NCBI GenBank assembly: GCA_016214985.1
Contig: JACRMM010000062.1
Location: 1 to 50,431 of the forward strand
Origin: Deltaproteobacteria bacterium
GTDB lineage: Bacteria; Desulfobacterota; Deferrisomatia; Deferrisomatales; JACRMM01
Direction of reading: 5' to 3'
Length of the DNA stretch: 50,431 bases
The notes below the pieces were generated by a model. It was not told the origin of the DNA and ran no database searches. It saw only the letters and a program-made list of their open reading frames with translations. Below are positions 1-8,536 of this stretch, piece by piece. Both the position numbers and the translations under genes were made by a program. How positions within the stretch are numbered: position 1 is the stretch's first letter; each line of letters opens with the position of its first letter.

Positions 1-1075
1 CATGGCCGTTCGCGTCCGCCCGTATTGGACTTGACCCGCGGCAGGCCGCGGGCGCGGTTCTCCTGAACAGAGCGAGTTCTGTGCACGTGGAAAGCTTCCA
101 TTTTATGGAGTCCGTTTTTCCAAGTCCGACAGGTTCCTAGACTCCGACGCTGAGCCAAAGTTCCTCATCACCGAGGCATTGCGGGGCGAGGGAGCCCGCT
201 TGCTCGATGGCGAGCAGCGTCGATTCATGAACGGAGTCCATCCTCTCGGAGACCTTGCTCCACGCGATGTGGTTGCCAGGGAGATCGAGAAGACGATGGA
301 GCGCAGTCGACTGCCCAATGTCTTCCTCGACGCAAGGCATCTGGGAGTGGAGTTTCTGCGAAGTCGGTTCCAGAGCGTCTGGAACAACTGCTTCGCTGCC
401 GGCTACGACCTTTCCCGCGATCTGATTCCGGTGGTGCCGGCGGCTCACTACATGATCGGCGGCGTTCGCGTCGACCTCGACGGTCGCACTTCATTGCCGG
501 GCCTTTTTGCCTCGGGGGAGGTCACGGCTTCCGGACTTCACGGTGCAAATCGTCTGGCGTCCAACTCGCTACTCGAAGGCCTTGTTTTCTCCCGCCGGAT
601 CGTGCGCGCCTTGGCCGAAGAAGCGCCCCGGCTTCTCGCGGATCGGGTCATGTCCGTATCGCAGAGATGCCCGACGGCAAGGCGCGTCTTTCGTCGTTCC
701 GCGCTCCAGGGCGTGATGAGCGACTGGGTGGGGATGACCCGCTCGGATGCGTCCCTTTCGCAAGCGTGCAACCGATTGAGGGAGATGGGCGAAGCCGTGA
801 TGAGGACCATTGGGTGCGCGCCCGGCGACTTCGAGTGCCAGAACCTGGTGACGGTTGCAGCGCTCGTGGCGCATGCCGCGCGCTATCGCATCGAAAGTCG
901 GGGAACTCACTATCGAAGGGACTTTCCAGTGGCGAATGATTCGCGCTGGCGGATTCATGCTGTCTGGCGGCGTGACGCGGTCACGCGCCTTGTGCCGGCG
1001 GGCGCGTCTTGGGAATGCAGGCCGCTCGGCGGAACGGCCCACCGACAAGAGTGTTCCCGCAAGACGGGCGTTTGA
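1..1075 (+). pseudogene. nadB: L-aspartate oxidase (NadB), 5'-truncated by window edge and frameshifted
   Basis: This is the C-terminal half of an FAD-dependent L-aspartate oxidase, the first enzyme of de novo NAD synthesis. From about 140 the frame reads FLITEALRGEGARLL, LAPRDVVAREIE, VPAAHYMIGGVRVD and GLHGANRLASNSLLE, all hallmark blocks of the family, followed by the helical C-terminal domain (ESRGTHYRRDFP). No sensible start exists at 179, because the homologous frame continues upstream of it. That frame meets a stop at 32-34. Another frame (positions 3 to 138) carries a plausible preceding block (SVHVESFHFMESVF, aligning with the LEFxQFHPTAL region) and ends at TAG 138. The two halves therefore look joined by a frameshift near 120-138. 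The conserved His-Pro of FHPT is not retained. The gene enters from outside the window, so whether the rest is intact cannot be seen. A sequencing error is the alternative to a real pseudogene. Confidence 0.7.
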
Positions 1076-1276
1076 CCGATGAGCAACGGGGACTTCCTGT
1101 TGCGTCGACCCCCGTGAAGCGCGGATCGGGTTGGGGCCGACCCTCTGTCGGCCCAAAGCTTGTGTCCTTTCGTGGCGTGCGCTTCCACACGTTTCGCTCG
1201 GCCTCGCCGGGCCACTCGGCCCCCGGCCTACCGTCCCCGTGTCCCCGGGGAACCGGCGCCACCGACCTGGGTGAAG

Positions 1277-1517
1277 AGCGTCCTCGCGTCGGACCGTGAC
1301 CTTGGCCTCGGCCTCGGTTCGGGTCGCCATCAGTCCCTTGATCATCCCAAGCACGAGCGTGGCCGCCGGGGCGAGCTGAGCTACCACGATTAATGCGCGG
1401 AAACCCAGGAACGCCCACACCAGAAATCCGCTGTGGTCGTGGTGGGCGCCGATGGCGGCGAGGGCGGTTGTGGTAGTGGGCGCCGGTGGTGGCGAGGGCG
1501 GTGATCGCGGTCTTCAT
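1277..1517 (-). pseudogene. small membrane protein disrupted by a 34-bp tandem duplication
   Basis: An ATG at 1517 follows a good ribosome binding site (AGAAGGGAGCACACC on the minus strand) and starts MKTAITALATTGAH, but the frame then turns into a low-complexity Arg/Pro stretch. An imperfect 30-nt repeat occurs at 1439-1468 and 1473-1502 with a period of 34, which is not a multiple of three. Removing one period restores a sensible protein: MKTAITALAAIGAHHDHSG, then a hydrophobic helix (FLVWAFLGFRALIVVAQLA), then ATLVLGMIKGL and a charged tail. This resembles small single- or double-pass membrane proteins with an HDHSG motif that I associate with deltaproteobacteria. The original stop codon is not evident, so the 3' end given is approximate. 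No function is known to me. Confidence 0.5.
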
Positions 1518-2219
1518 GGTGTGCTCCCTTCTGCTGGGATTCGACCCAGGTGTGCCGGTCTTGCCCTGTTCATCTGCAGGAGTTGCGCCAACTGGCACAA
1601 GCCACAGCACCTCGCGTCCCATGGCATGTAACTCTTGAATATGTGACGGTTTTGACACCTAGTGTCAGGCCTGCCCGGACCGGCCTGGAGGGCCGTGCCG
1701 TATGATGGGACCGTACAGACAGCGGCCCGGCCTCGCAGTTCAGCAATGTTCTCGGCACGAAAGCCTTTGGAATCGTGGGGTACATTTTGCTCGACCGGGT
1801 GTATGCGCCCGAAAGGCAGTTGTGCACGCCCGGGGAGCCTGGACCGCAGCGCCCTTCGTTGCGGAGCCAGAGGGTGGAGGACATGCAGAAGGGAGACTGA
1901 GGATATCGGTCCAACGACGCCTGCCCGCGGTGCTCGAGAACTGGGGTGAGCGAAAGAGGCGCGGTTGACAGGGCTGGTGGATCCGAGACACTGTGCAAGC
2001 GCACCCGTTCCGCCCCCACGGAGTGGAGAGGGCTGCATCGGATGCGGAGCAGATGCAGATTCCGTTGGCCTCTGCTCCTCGTTGTGGGCCCGGATTCGTG
2101 ACTCGGCCGGCGTTGAGGTCGAGCGTCGGGAGTGGAAGGCTCCCGGACGTCGCCGGCGATCGCGGGGGCACGAAGGAAGGATCGACGGGGAGGAACGCAC
2201 GCCCCGGGGAGGGCTTGTC
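1518..2219. other. intergenic region without a supportable gene
   Basis: About 700 bases lie between the damaged small membrane-protein gene and the methyltransferase. Short open frames on both strands show no family motif, no good ribosome binding site and no consistent third-position pattern. I see no tRNA cloverleaf, strong terminator or repeat here. A ribosome binding site (GGGGAGGG) appears only at the end, serving the gene at 2220. Confidence 0.5.
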
Positions 2220-2924
2220 ATGTCGGAGATCTTTGATGATTGGCCGGAGCGGTACGATCAGTGGTTCGAAACGCCGATCGGACGCGTGGTCCGGGAGGCA
2301 GAGCGCGGGCTCCTCAGGGACGCCTGTGTCCCCGGCCCCGGTGAGCGGATCTTGGATGTCGGCTGTGGCACCGGCGTGTTCACCGTCGACCTCCTCGCCG
2401 CGGGCGCAGCGGTGACGGGGGTCGATCTGTCGCTGCCCATGCTCCGCCGGCTCGCTCGTCGGGCGGGGGACTTCCCTTTTCGCCCGATCCAGGGAGACAT
2501 GAGGGCACTCCCGGTCGCCGATGCGGTCTTCGACAAAGCGGTCTCGGTGACCGCGATCGAGTTCCTACCCGATGCCAGGGGAGCGGTCGCCGAGCTGTTC
2601 CGAGCCACGCGGCCCGGCGGCTCCATCGTGGTCGCCACCCTGAACGCCCTCAGTCCCTGGGCGGCCCGAAGGCGGGAAGCTGCGGCCGAGGGGCATCCGA
2701 TCTTTCGGCACGTCCGCTTTCGGACGCCGGACGAGATCGCGGCCCTGAGGCCCGATGCACCCCGGATGTGGACCGCTGTCCACTTCCTGAAGGGCGAGGA
2801 TTCCGAGAAGGCGCGCGCGATCGAAGCGGACGGTCAGACCCGTGGGCTCATGACCGGCGCCTTCCTCCTGGCGCACTGGGTCAAGGTCGACACGGCTCGG
2901 CCGGAAGGTGCGCCCGGGCCCTGA
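2220..2924 (+). CDS. class I SAM-dependent methyltransferase
   Basis: A 234-residue Rossmann-fold methyltransferase. The glycine-rich SAM loop ILDVGCGTGVF sits at about residues 44-54, followed by the acidic end of strand 2 (VTGVDLS), an adenine-contact region (IQGDMRALPVADAVFDKA) and the post-motif LFRATRPGGSIVVATLN, as in the Methyltransf_11/25 group. The start at 2220 is chosen because GGGGAGGG lies just upstream and the SEIFDDWPERYDQWF opening is typical of this group, whereas the open frame to 1965 has no family similarity. The substrate is unknown. It stands alone on this strand, faces the convergent nitrilase gene and has no partner that suggests one. Ubiquinone-type and small-molecule C- or O-methyltransferases are equally possible. 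Confidence 0.85.
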   Translation: MSEIFDDWPERYDQWFETPIGRVVREAERGLLRDACVPGPGERILDVGCGTGVFTVDLLAAGAAVTGVDLSLPMLRRLARRAGDFPFRPIQGDMRALPVADAVFDKAVSVTAIEFLPDARGAVAELFRATRPGGSIVVATLNALSPWAARRREAAAEGHPIFRHVRFRTPDEIAALRPDAPRMWTAVHFLKGEDSEKARAIEADGQTRGLMTGAFLLAHWVKVDTARPEGAPGP

Positions 2925-2954
2925 GACGGGTTGACAGAAACGGTCTGCGGGTCC

Positions 2955-3920
2955 TCATTCTTTGGCGCCGAACGGCCAGGGGCCGCTGTCGGCTCCACCG
3001 AAGACGACGGGCGGGGCCGGTGCCTCGTTGACCAGCAGGCGGAGGACGTCGGGTCGACTGTAGTGGCCGGTCACGTCGAAGTCGTACTTTCCCCGGACGA
3101 CCTCGTCCAGGTCGAGCTCGGCGGAAAGGAGGCGCTCGCCCTCGAAGTCCGGTCCGGCCAGGACGTTTCCGAGCGGACCCACGATGCAGCTGCCGCCTCG
3201 GGTGATCACCGTCTGGGGATCGTCGCCCTGGACCGCGGGATAGTCCGGCGGGAAGTCGCCGCGCCGCGTGAACTGGTTCGCGGAGAGGACGAAGCACCGG
3301 CCCTCCAAGGCAATGTGCTGCATGCTCGGGAGCCAGGTGTCCCGGTCGTCGAGGGTCGGGGCGCAGTACAGTTCAATCCCCTTGGCGTACATGGCCGTCC
3401 TCAAGAGCGGCATGTAGTTCTCCCAGCAGATGACGGCCCCGATCCGGCCCAGGGGTGTATCGAGCACCGGCAGGGTCGAGCCGTCCCCGAAGCCCCAGAT
3501 CAGGCGCTCCATCGCGGTGGGCATCAGCTTTCGGTGTTTGCCGAGAAGCCCGCCCTCGGGCCCGAAGAAGAGCACGGTGCAGTAGAGGGTGCCTCCCTCC
3601 CGCTCGATCACGCCGATGACCAGATGAAGCCCATTTTCCTGAGCCACCCGGCCCAGAAACTCGGTGGCCGGTCCCGGCACCTCCACCGCCCCCTCGAAAT
3701 ACCGGCGAAACTGCTCGCGCCCCTCTGCGGTGCGCATCCCGACCCGGGTTCCGAAGTCGAGCCCCTTCGGGTACCCTGAGACGAACGCCTCCGGGAAGAC
3801 GGCCAATTGAGCGCCCTCCCGAGCCGCATCGGCGGCCAGCGCCCGGGCCTTCTCGAGGCAGCGCTGAGAATCGAAGGCGATCGGGGCGGCCTGAATGACA
3901 CACGCGCGGACCACGGACAT
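2955..3920 (-). CDS. nitrilase (carbon-nitrogen hydrolase superfamily)
   Basis: A 321-residue true nitrilase-type enzyme that would hydrolyse a nitrile to its carboxylic acid and ammonia. The Glu-Lys-Cys triad is visible: E44 in VFPEAFVSGYP, K131 in GKHRKLMPT and C165 in GAVICWENYMPL. The CWEN context and the YPKGLDFGTRVG segment match branch 1 nitrilases rather than amidases or carbamoylases. Length is normal for the family. The start at 3920 is preceded by CCAGGAGGTCCTC. The longer open frame to 4034 has no better site. The gene is transcribed divergently from the bzd-like operon across 3921-4250. I saw no sigma-54 element on its strand. A detoxification or catabolic role for an aromatic or aliphatic nitrile is inference. 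Confidence 0.92.
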   Translation of the reverse strand: MSVVRACVIQAAPIAFDSQRCLEKARALAADAAREGAQLAVFPEAFVSGYPKGLDFGTRVGMRTAEGREQFRRYFEGAVEVPGPATEFLGRVAQENGLHLVIGVIEREGGTLYCTVLFFGPEGGLLGKHRKLMPTAMERLIWGFGDGSTLPVLDTPLGRIGAVICWENYMPLLRTAMYAKGIELYCAPTLDDRDTWLPSMQHIALEGRCFVLSANQFTRRGDFPPDYPAVQGDDPQTVITRGGSCIVGPLGNVLAGPDFEGERLLSAELDLDEVVRGKYDFDVTGHYSRPDVLRLLVNEAPAPPVVFGGADSGPWPFGAKE

Positions 3921-4075
3921 GAGGACCTCCTGGGGAAAGCGCAGGGAACGGCTCGATGAGACGCGGCCGGCACGGTGGTGATCGCCGGACCGAGCACGCG
4001 CCGCTCCATCGTAACCTCTCCCGTTCGGTTTCAAAAGGGTGACACTGCAGCGGTCGGTGCGCCGACGGTCGGCGG

Positions 4076-4092
4076 TGACCCAGTTCGGGACA
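4076..4092. promoter_or_regulatory. candidate enhancer site (UAS) for a sigma-54 activator
   Basis: TGACCCAGTTCGGGACA is an imperfect inverted repeat with arms TGACCC/GGGACA and a 5-nt centre. It has the same geometry as the near-perfect palindrome at 42402-42418 and shares the half-site TTCGRGACA with 17840-17856. It lies about 90 bp upstream of the -24/-12 element at 4181-4196, a usual enhancer distance. Binding by either AcoR-like activator in the window is inference. Confidence 0.45.
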
Positions 4093-4180
4093 GGTCGACA
4101 CGCCGTTCGATTCCGTTACGGCCCGCGGAAGGGAAGACCCCGGAGGCTGTTCTGGTCGCCGGGGCTCCCTTCAGGTACAT

Positions 4181-4196
4181 TGGTATGGCGTTTGCA
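4181..4196 (+). promoter_or_regulatory. sigma-54 (-24/-12) promoter of the benzoyl-CoA reductase-like operon
   Basis: TGGTATGGCGTTTGCA matches the sigma-54 consensus TGGYAYR-N4-TTGCA. The invariant GG (4182-4183) and GC (4194-4195) are separated by exactly 10 nt. Transcription would begin near 4207, leaving a 44-nt leader before the ATG at 4251. Confidence 0.7.
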
Positions 4197-4250
4197 GATG
4201 TTACCGTTCCCGGTGCAGTAGGGCATCCTGAACGAGCGGGAGGAGTTGCG

Positions 4251-5594
4251 ATGGCACAGACTGAAAAACCGAAAGCGATTGCGAAGCTTAAGAGCATGTA
4301 CCCGCTGAGGGCGACGGTCGACGAGTCGTACAAGAAGAGTGTCGAAGCGGTGGCCGAGGGGAAGCCCGCCGTGTGGGCGATGGCGAACTGGTGGCAAGGG
4401 TCGCCCGTGCTGAAGGCCATGGACATCGAGGTCGTGTACCCCGAGAACTACGGTGCTGTCTGCGCGTCGATGGGGGTAGCCCCCACCTATCTGGAACGGG
4501 CCGACTCCGCGGGCTTCCCTACCCACCTCTGCGGGTATGCCCGAACGAACTACGGATACACCCACCGGATGATGCGGGAGCTCAACGGGCAGATCCCGCC
4601 GGAGGCGCCCCTGGGAGGCATGCCGAAACCCATCCTCTTGCTGTCGTCGAACATGGTCTGTGACGCGCGGTACAAATGGTTCCAGGGCCTGGGGCGTTAT
4701 CTGGACGCGCCCGTCTACAACCTGGAGATGCCCATCCCCGGGGTGTCGGAGTTCTTCCATGAAGGCATGTACGAGAACTCCGTGCGCCTTGCGTCTGAGA
4801 ACATCCGGCGCCTGATCGCCTTCGTGGAGCAACTCGTGGGGCGGCGCCTCGACATGGATCGCTTGGCGGAGGTCGTCGATGACATGATCGAGATGCATCG
4901 GGTCTGGCACGAGGTCAACGAACTCAGGAGGGCGCGGCCCTGTCCCATGCACTCGAGGCACTTTTGGGCCTGTATGCCTCCTGCGCTGTACTTGCTTGGC
5001 GACATCAAGCAGGGAATTGCCAATTATAGAAATCTATATGTAGAAGTGCAGAGCTTGGTAGAAGAGGGGAAGGGTTCTGTCTTAGAGGAAAAGTATCGAG
5101 TGGGTTTTGCTGAATTACCGCCGTGGCACAGTCTGGGTTTTTTTGACACGCTTGCGGAGCGAGGCTGGAATTTCGTCATGGAGAGCTGGGCCTACCATCC
5201 GCCGGTACCCATCGATTTGAGTGAAACAAAGGATCCTGTGGAGAAAATTGCAAAGCATGCCATTCAATTCAACACAGGATATTACAAGTATGCATTGGAC
5301 AATGACAGTGAGCTTGGGTACATGGGCTACCCGTACATCCATTTGGCACAAGAATACCAATTCGATGGAATGTTTCTCCATCCGCTGGTCACCTGCAGAA
5401 GCGCATCGACCCACCTCGGGTATGTGCGCGAAACGCTGGCCAAGAAACTGAAGGTCCCGTCCCTGTGGATCGAGGGAGATATTGTCGACTTTTCCTTGTT
5501 CGATGCAGATGACGCTCTTCGAAAGGCAGAGGCGTTCGAGGAGATCATGGATCATTACAGGGACCAACGGCGAAGAGAAGGGTTCGGCTGGTAA
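4251..5594 (+). CDS. bzdO: benzoyl-CoA reductase/2-hydroxyacyl-CoA dehydratase family large subunit (BzdO/BcrB-like)
   Basis: A 447-residue catalytic subunit of the ATP-dependent benzoyl-CoA reductase (class I) / 2-hydroxyacyl-CoA dehydratase family. Such subunits hold a [4Fe-4S] cluster and the acyl-CoA site and receive low-potential electrons from the ATPase partners. Cysteines in family positions are C71 (YGAVCASMG), C94 (HLCGYARTN) and C137 (SSNMVCDARYKW). The length fits BzdO (about 448 aa) or BcrB. The start at 4251 follows CGGGAGGAGTTGCG. The next gene follows after 30 bp, and a sigma-54 promoter lies upstream. Codons from about 4990 to 5460 are much more AT-rich (about 45% GC by hand count of sample lines) than the rest, although family similarity continues through the patch. 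Benzoyl-CoA is the likely substrate, but other aromatic or 2-hydroxyacyl-CoAs cannot be excluded. Confidence 0.85.
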   Translation: MAQTEKPKAIAKLKSMYPLRATVDESYKKSVEAVAEGKPAVWAMANWWQGSPVLKAMDIEVVYPENYGAVCASMGVAPTYLERADSAGFPTHLCGYARTNYGYTHRMMRELNGQIPPEAPLGGMPKPILLLSSNMVCDARYKWFQGLGRYLDAPVYNLEMPIPGVSEFFHEGMYENSVRLASENIRRLIAFVEQLVGRRLDMDRLAEVVDDMIEMHRVWHEVNELRRARPCPMHSRHFWACMPPALYLLGDIKQGIANYRNLYVEVQSLVEEGKGSVLEEKYRVGFAELPPWHSLGFFDTLAERGWNFVMESWAYHPPVPIDLSETKDPVEKIAKHAIQFNTGYYKYALDNDSELGYMGYPYIHLAQEYQFDGMFLHPLVTCRSASTHLGYVRETLAKKLKVPSLWIEGDIVDFSLFDADDALRKAEAFEEIMDHYRDQRRREGFGW

Positions 5595-5624
5595 CTCCTG
5601 ACTGCGGCAAGAGGGGTATCGACC

Positions 5625-6788
5625 ATGGCACACAGCGGGCTTGTGAGGGCGAGGGCGATTCTAAAAGATAGGCGAGCCAGGATCGAAGAACTCAAGAAGC
5701 AAGGGAAGAAGATCGTCGGCTATCTTTCCATCCATGTGCCACTGGAAATTATTTCCGGTCTCGACATGATTCCGTTTCGCATCATCGGCGACATCCGGGA
5801 GCCAGTTACGGAGGCCGACAAGGGGTTGCCGGCCGCGTTTTGCCCCTACATGAGGAGCGTCCTCGATCTGGCGATTAAAGGAAAATTCGGTTTCCTGGAT
5901 GGTTTCATCATGAATCACACCTGTGACGCCCAGGAAAAGACGGTCCGAGTTCTGACGAGCTTCGTCAAGTTTCCTTTCGTCCATTTCCTCGACATGCCGT
6001 CGACGGTCAACGACTATGCGGTCGACTACTACCGGAAGGAGTTGGCCGATTTCAAACAATGCCTCGAGGATTTTGCGGGGAAGAAACTCGACGACGCCCG
6101 CCTGAACGAGATGATTTCGATCTACAACGAGCAACGGGCTCTGGTGAGAAGGCTGTACGCGCTGAAACGACCCGATCCGCCCCTGATTTCCGGCCGTGAA
6201 ACGCTTGAGGTGGTCATGGCGCTCCAGAGTCTCCCTGTGCAGGAGGGCAACGAGCTCCTGCGGGAGGTCATCGCTGAGGTCGAAGAGCGGCGTCAGGGCG
6301 GCCCCTCCAAGAAAGCCAGGATTCTGGTCTGGGGCAGCGTCATCGACGACCCGGTGTTCCTCGACGCGATTGAATCGAGCGGTGCCAACGTCGTGATGGA
6401 CGACCTGGATGAGGGCACGAAGCCTTACTGGAATGACGTGGGCGCCGACGGCGATCCCCTGCACCGCCTGGCGGAGAGGTATCTGACCGGGATCCGCGCT
6501 GCTCGGACCTTTCGCGACGCTGCAGACGGCGAGCCCAAGAAGGACCATTTCAAGGACCTCAGCGTCCGATACGGTTACCTCAAGAGCATGGTGGAGGAGT
6601 GGAAGGTCGATGGAGTTCTTCTTCAGTCGCTGCGGTATTGCGATCCCCACGGCTATGAGCTCGTCGACGTGATGGATTACTTCCACTTCTTGGACGTGCC
6701 GGCGATCTACGTGGAACATACCTACTCGGAGGGGTCCCTCGCGCCCATCAGGACGAGAGTCGAGGGGTTCGTAGAAACCCTCGAGTGA
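5625..6788 (+). CDS. bzdN: benzoyl-CoA reductase/2-hydroxyacyl-CoA dehydratase family small subunit (BzdN/BcrC-like)
   Basis: The second catalytic subunit, 387 residues, homologous in fold to the preceding protein. Candidate cluster ligands are C73 (AFCPYMRS), C100 (MNHTCDAQ) and C339 (SLRYCDPHGYE). The C-terminal DVPAIYVEHTYSEGS block with TRVEGFVE is typical of the HgdB/BcrC family. The length agrees with BzdN (about 379 aa). The start is ATG 5625 with GAGGGG upstream. It should form a heterodimer with the product of 4251-5594, as the 30-bp spacing and family precedent indicate. The order here (large subunit first, then small) is the reverse of the bzdNO order I recall from Azoarcus. Confidence 0.85.
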   Translation: MAHSGLVRARAILKDRRARIEELKKQGKKIVGYLSIHVPLEIISGLDMIPFRIIGDIREPVTEADKGLPAAFCPYMRSVLDLAIKGKFGFLDGFIMNHTCDAQEKTVRVLTSFVKFPFVHFLDMPSTVNDYAVDYYRKELADFKQCLEDFAGKKLDDARLNEMISIYNEQRALVRRLYALKRPDPPLISGRETLEVVMALQSLPVQEGNELLREVIAEVEERRQGGPSKKARILVWGSVIDDPVFLDAIESSGANVVMDDLDEGTKPYWNDVGADGDPLHRLAERYLTGIRAARTFRDAADGEPKKDHFKDLSVRYGYLKSMVEEWKVDGVLLQSLRYCDPHGYELVDVMDYFHFLDVPAIYVEHTYSEGSLAPIRTRVEGFVETLE

Positions 6789-6878
6789 TCCGATCCTGCT
6801 GGATGGCCCGCGGAGGCGCACGCGATGCGACTCCTGGCGTGAGCAGCGGGTCGGCCACGTGACCTTCGAGGAGGGACG

Positions 6879-7718
6879 ATGTACTTTGCGGGGCTTGATA
6901 TCGGCTCCACCATGACAAAGGCCGCCATCATCGATGGCGATGGGCGGATCATCGGCAAACTCGTCGTCCAGACAGGTCCAGAACACCGCAGATTGGCGAA
7001 TAAGGTCATGCTCGACCTGCTGGGTCAGACGGGGTTGGCCTTGTCCGATGTCTCGTATCTGGTGGCCACGGGATACGGCCGGGTGAACGTTCCCTTCGCC
7101 GATGCCCAAACGACCGAGCTCACGTGTCACGCCAAGGGGGTCCTCTCCTTTTTTCCCTCGGCGGTCACCGTCATCGACGTGGGCGGCCAGGATGCGAAGG
7201 GGCTGCGCATCAAGGGAGGGCGGCTGGTTAACTTCGTCATGAACGACAAGTGCGCGGCGGGGACGGGGCGCTTTCTGGAGGTGCTGGCCGAGGTCATGAA
7301 CCTGAGCCTGGACGAACTGGGGCCGACGTCTTTGCGGGCAACCCGGTCCATGCCCGTCAGCAACACCTGCACCATCTTTGCCCAGCAGGAGATCGTCCTC
7401 CAGTTGTCCGCCGGGATTCCCGTCGAGGAGATCATCGCCGGCGTGCACGACGCCATCGCGACGCGAATCGTGAGGATGACCCGATCCATCGGGATCGAAC
7501 CGGACGTCGTCCTGACCGGAGGCGTCGCAAAGAACACGGGGTTCGTCAAGGCGGTCGAGAAGTATGTGGGCCGCCCTGTCCTGATCCCCGAAGACAGCTT
7601 CATCACGGGAGCCCTGGGGGCAGCGCTGGTTGCCCAGGAAAAGTTCGCGAAAGAATCGAAGGCCGGCACGTACGAGAGAAAAGAGCGGGTTCTCCGGGAA
7701 GCGACGTTCTTCACCTGA
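6879..7718 (+). CDS. ASKHA-family activator ATPase of the reductase, subunit 1 (BcrAD/BzdPQ/HgdC type)
   Basis: A 279-residue acetate-kinase/Hsp70-fold ATPase that, in this family, bridges a [4Fe-4S] cluster at a homodimer or heterodimer interface and drives ATP-dependent electron transfer to the catalytic subunits. It shows the phosphate-1 loop GLDIGSTMTKAAI (from residue 5), phosphate-2 loop VIDVGGQDAK (about 98-107), cluster ligands C125 (NDKCAAGTGRF) and C164 (SNTCTIFAQQE), and the adenosine motif VLTGGVAKN. The length matches BzdP/BzdQ or BcrD, not the 438-residue BcrA. It starts at 6879 after GGAGGGACG. An 11-bp gap separates it from the second ATPase gene, so a heterodimeric ATPase as in true benzoyl-CoA reductases is likely. 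Confidence 0.88.
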   Translation: MYFAGLDIGSTMTKAAIIDGDGRIIGKLVVQTGPEHRRLANKVMLDLLGQTGLALSDVSYLVATGYGRVNVPFADAQTTELTCHAKGVLSFFPSAVTVIDVGGQDAKGLRIKGGRLVNFVMNDKCAAGTGRFLEVLAEVMNLSLDELGPTSLRATRSMPVSNTCTIFAQQEIVLQLSAGIPVEEIIAGVHDAIATRIVRMTRSIGIEPDVVLTGGVAKNTGFVKAVEKYVGRPVLIPEDSFITGALGAALVAQEKFAKESKAGTYERKERVLREATFFT

Positions 7719-7729
7719 CGAGGCATGCG

Positions 7730-8536
7730 ATGGGCTGGTACGTCGGAGTCGACATCGGGTCATACACCTGCAAAGGCGCCCTCACCAGGGACGGGACACT
7801 CGTCGACTCCGTCGTCCTTCCCTCGGGGACGGATTACTCACGGACCGGTTGGCAGCTTCTGGAGGGTCTGCTTTCCCGAAACCACCTTTCCCCTCGTGAC
7901 CTCGGCGCCGTCGTGGCCACCGGAAACGGAGCGAAGAGGGCGGACTTCGCCGACGCCTTCGTGGCCGATATCATCTGTTCCGCGCGCGGGATCAACGTTC
8001 TCGCACCGTCGGTCCGTACCCTGATCGATATCGGCTCCCAGTCCACGCAGGTGATCTGGGTGGATGAGGTCGGCCGGGTCGCCCACTTTGCTTCGAACGA
8101 GAAGTGTGCCACGGGCAGCGGCAGATTCCTCCAGGTAATGGCCAATGTCCTGAGGGTCCGGCTCGAAGAGGTCGGCCCCTTGTCCCTCACGGCGCGGCAT
8201 CCGGTAACCTTCACCACGGGCTGCGCCGTGTTCGGTGAGTCGGAGGCGATCACGCGGGTCAGCGAAGGGGTGCCCAAGGAGGACATCCTCGCGGGTGTGC
8301 ACCGGTCGCTGGCGGAGAAGATCGGCAGCCTGACTCGGGGTCGGGGGCTCGAGCGTGCCTGTGCGCTCTGCGGCGGCGGCGCCCTCGACACCGGCCTCGT
8401 CCGGAGCATCGAGGAGCAACTGGCCACGAAACTCTTCGTTCCGCCGGACCCGCAGATCGTCACGGCCCTGGGGGCCGCCCTGCTGGCGATGAAGGGCCAC
8501 GATGTGCCCCGGGCCGAGCCGGAAGCCGACTCCTGA
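7730..8536 (+). CDS. ASKHA-family activator ATPase of the reductase, subunit 2 (BcrAD/BzdPQ type)
   Basis: A 268-residue paralogue of the preceding ATPase. Motifs are GVDIGSYTCKGAL (phosphate-1, residue 6), LIDIGSQSTQV (phosphate-2, near 99), cluster ligands C126 (NEKCATGSGRF) and C165 (TTGCAVFGESE), and CGGGALDTG (adenosine). The phosphate-2 loop has SQST where the partner has GQDA, a divergence consistent with a dedicated second subunit rather than a recent duplicate. The start is ATG 7730, 11 bp after the previous stop. An overlapping ATG at 7725 is in another frame. Two non-identical ATPases distinguish benzoyl-CoA reductases from 2-hydroxyacyl-CoA dehydratases, which use one, and so favour an aromatic-CoA substrate. 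It is the last gene before a convergent gap. Confidence 0.85.
   Translation: MGWYVGVDIGSYTCKGALTRDGTLVDSVVLPSGTDYSRTGWQLLEGLLSRNHLSPRDLGAVVATGNGAKRADFADAFVADIICSARGINVLAPSVRTLIDIGSQSTQVIWVDEVGRVAHFASNEKCATGSGRFLQVMANVLRVRLEEVGPLSLTARHPVTFTTGCAVFGESEAITRVSEGVPKEDILAGVHRSLAEKIGSLTRGRGLERACALCGGGALDTGLVRSIEEQLATKLFVPPDPQIVTALGAALLAMKGHDVPRAEPEADS

Noticed and set aside
1750..1775. CGGCACG in front of the methyltransferase region as a sigma-54 promoter
   Set aside because: No TTGC at the correct distance, and more than 450 bp from the start codon.
5661..7763. 700-codon minus-strand frame
   Set aside because: Antisense to the reductase small subunit and activator ATPase genes, both of which carry their cluster-binding cysteines.
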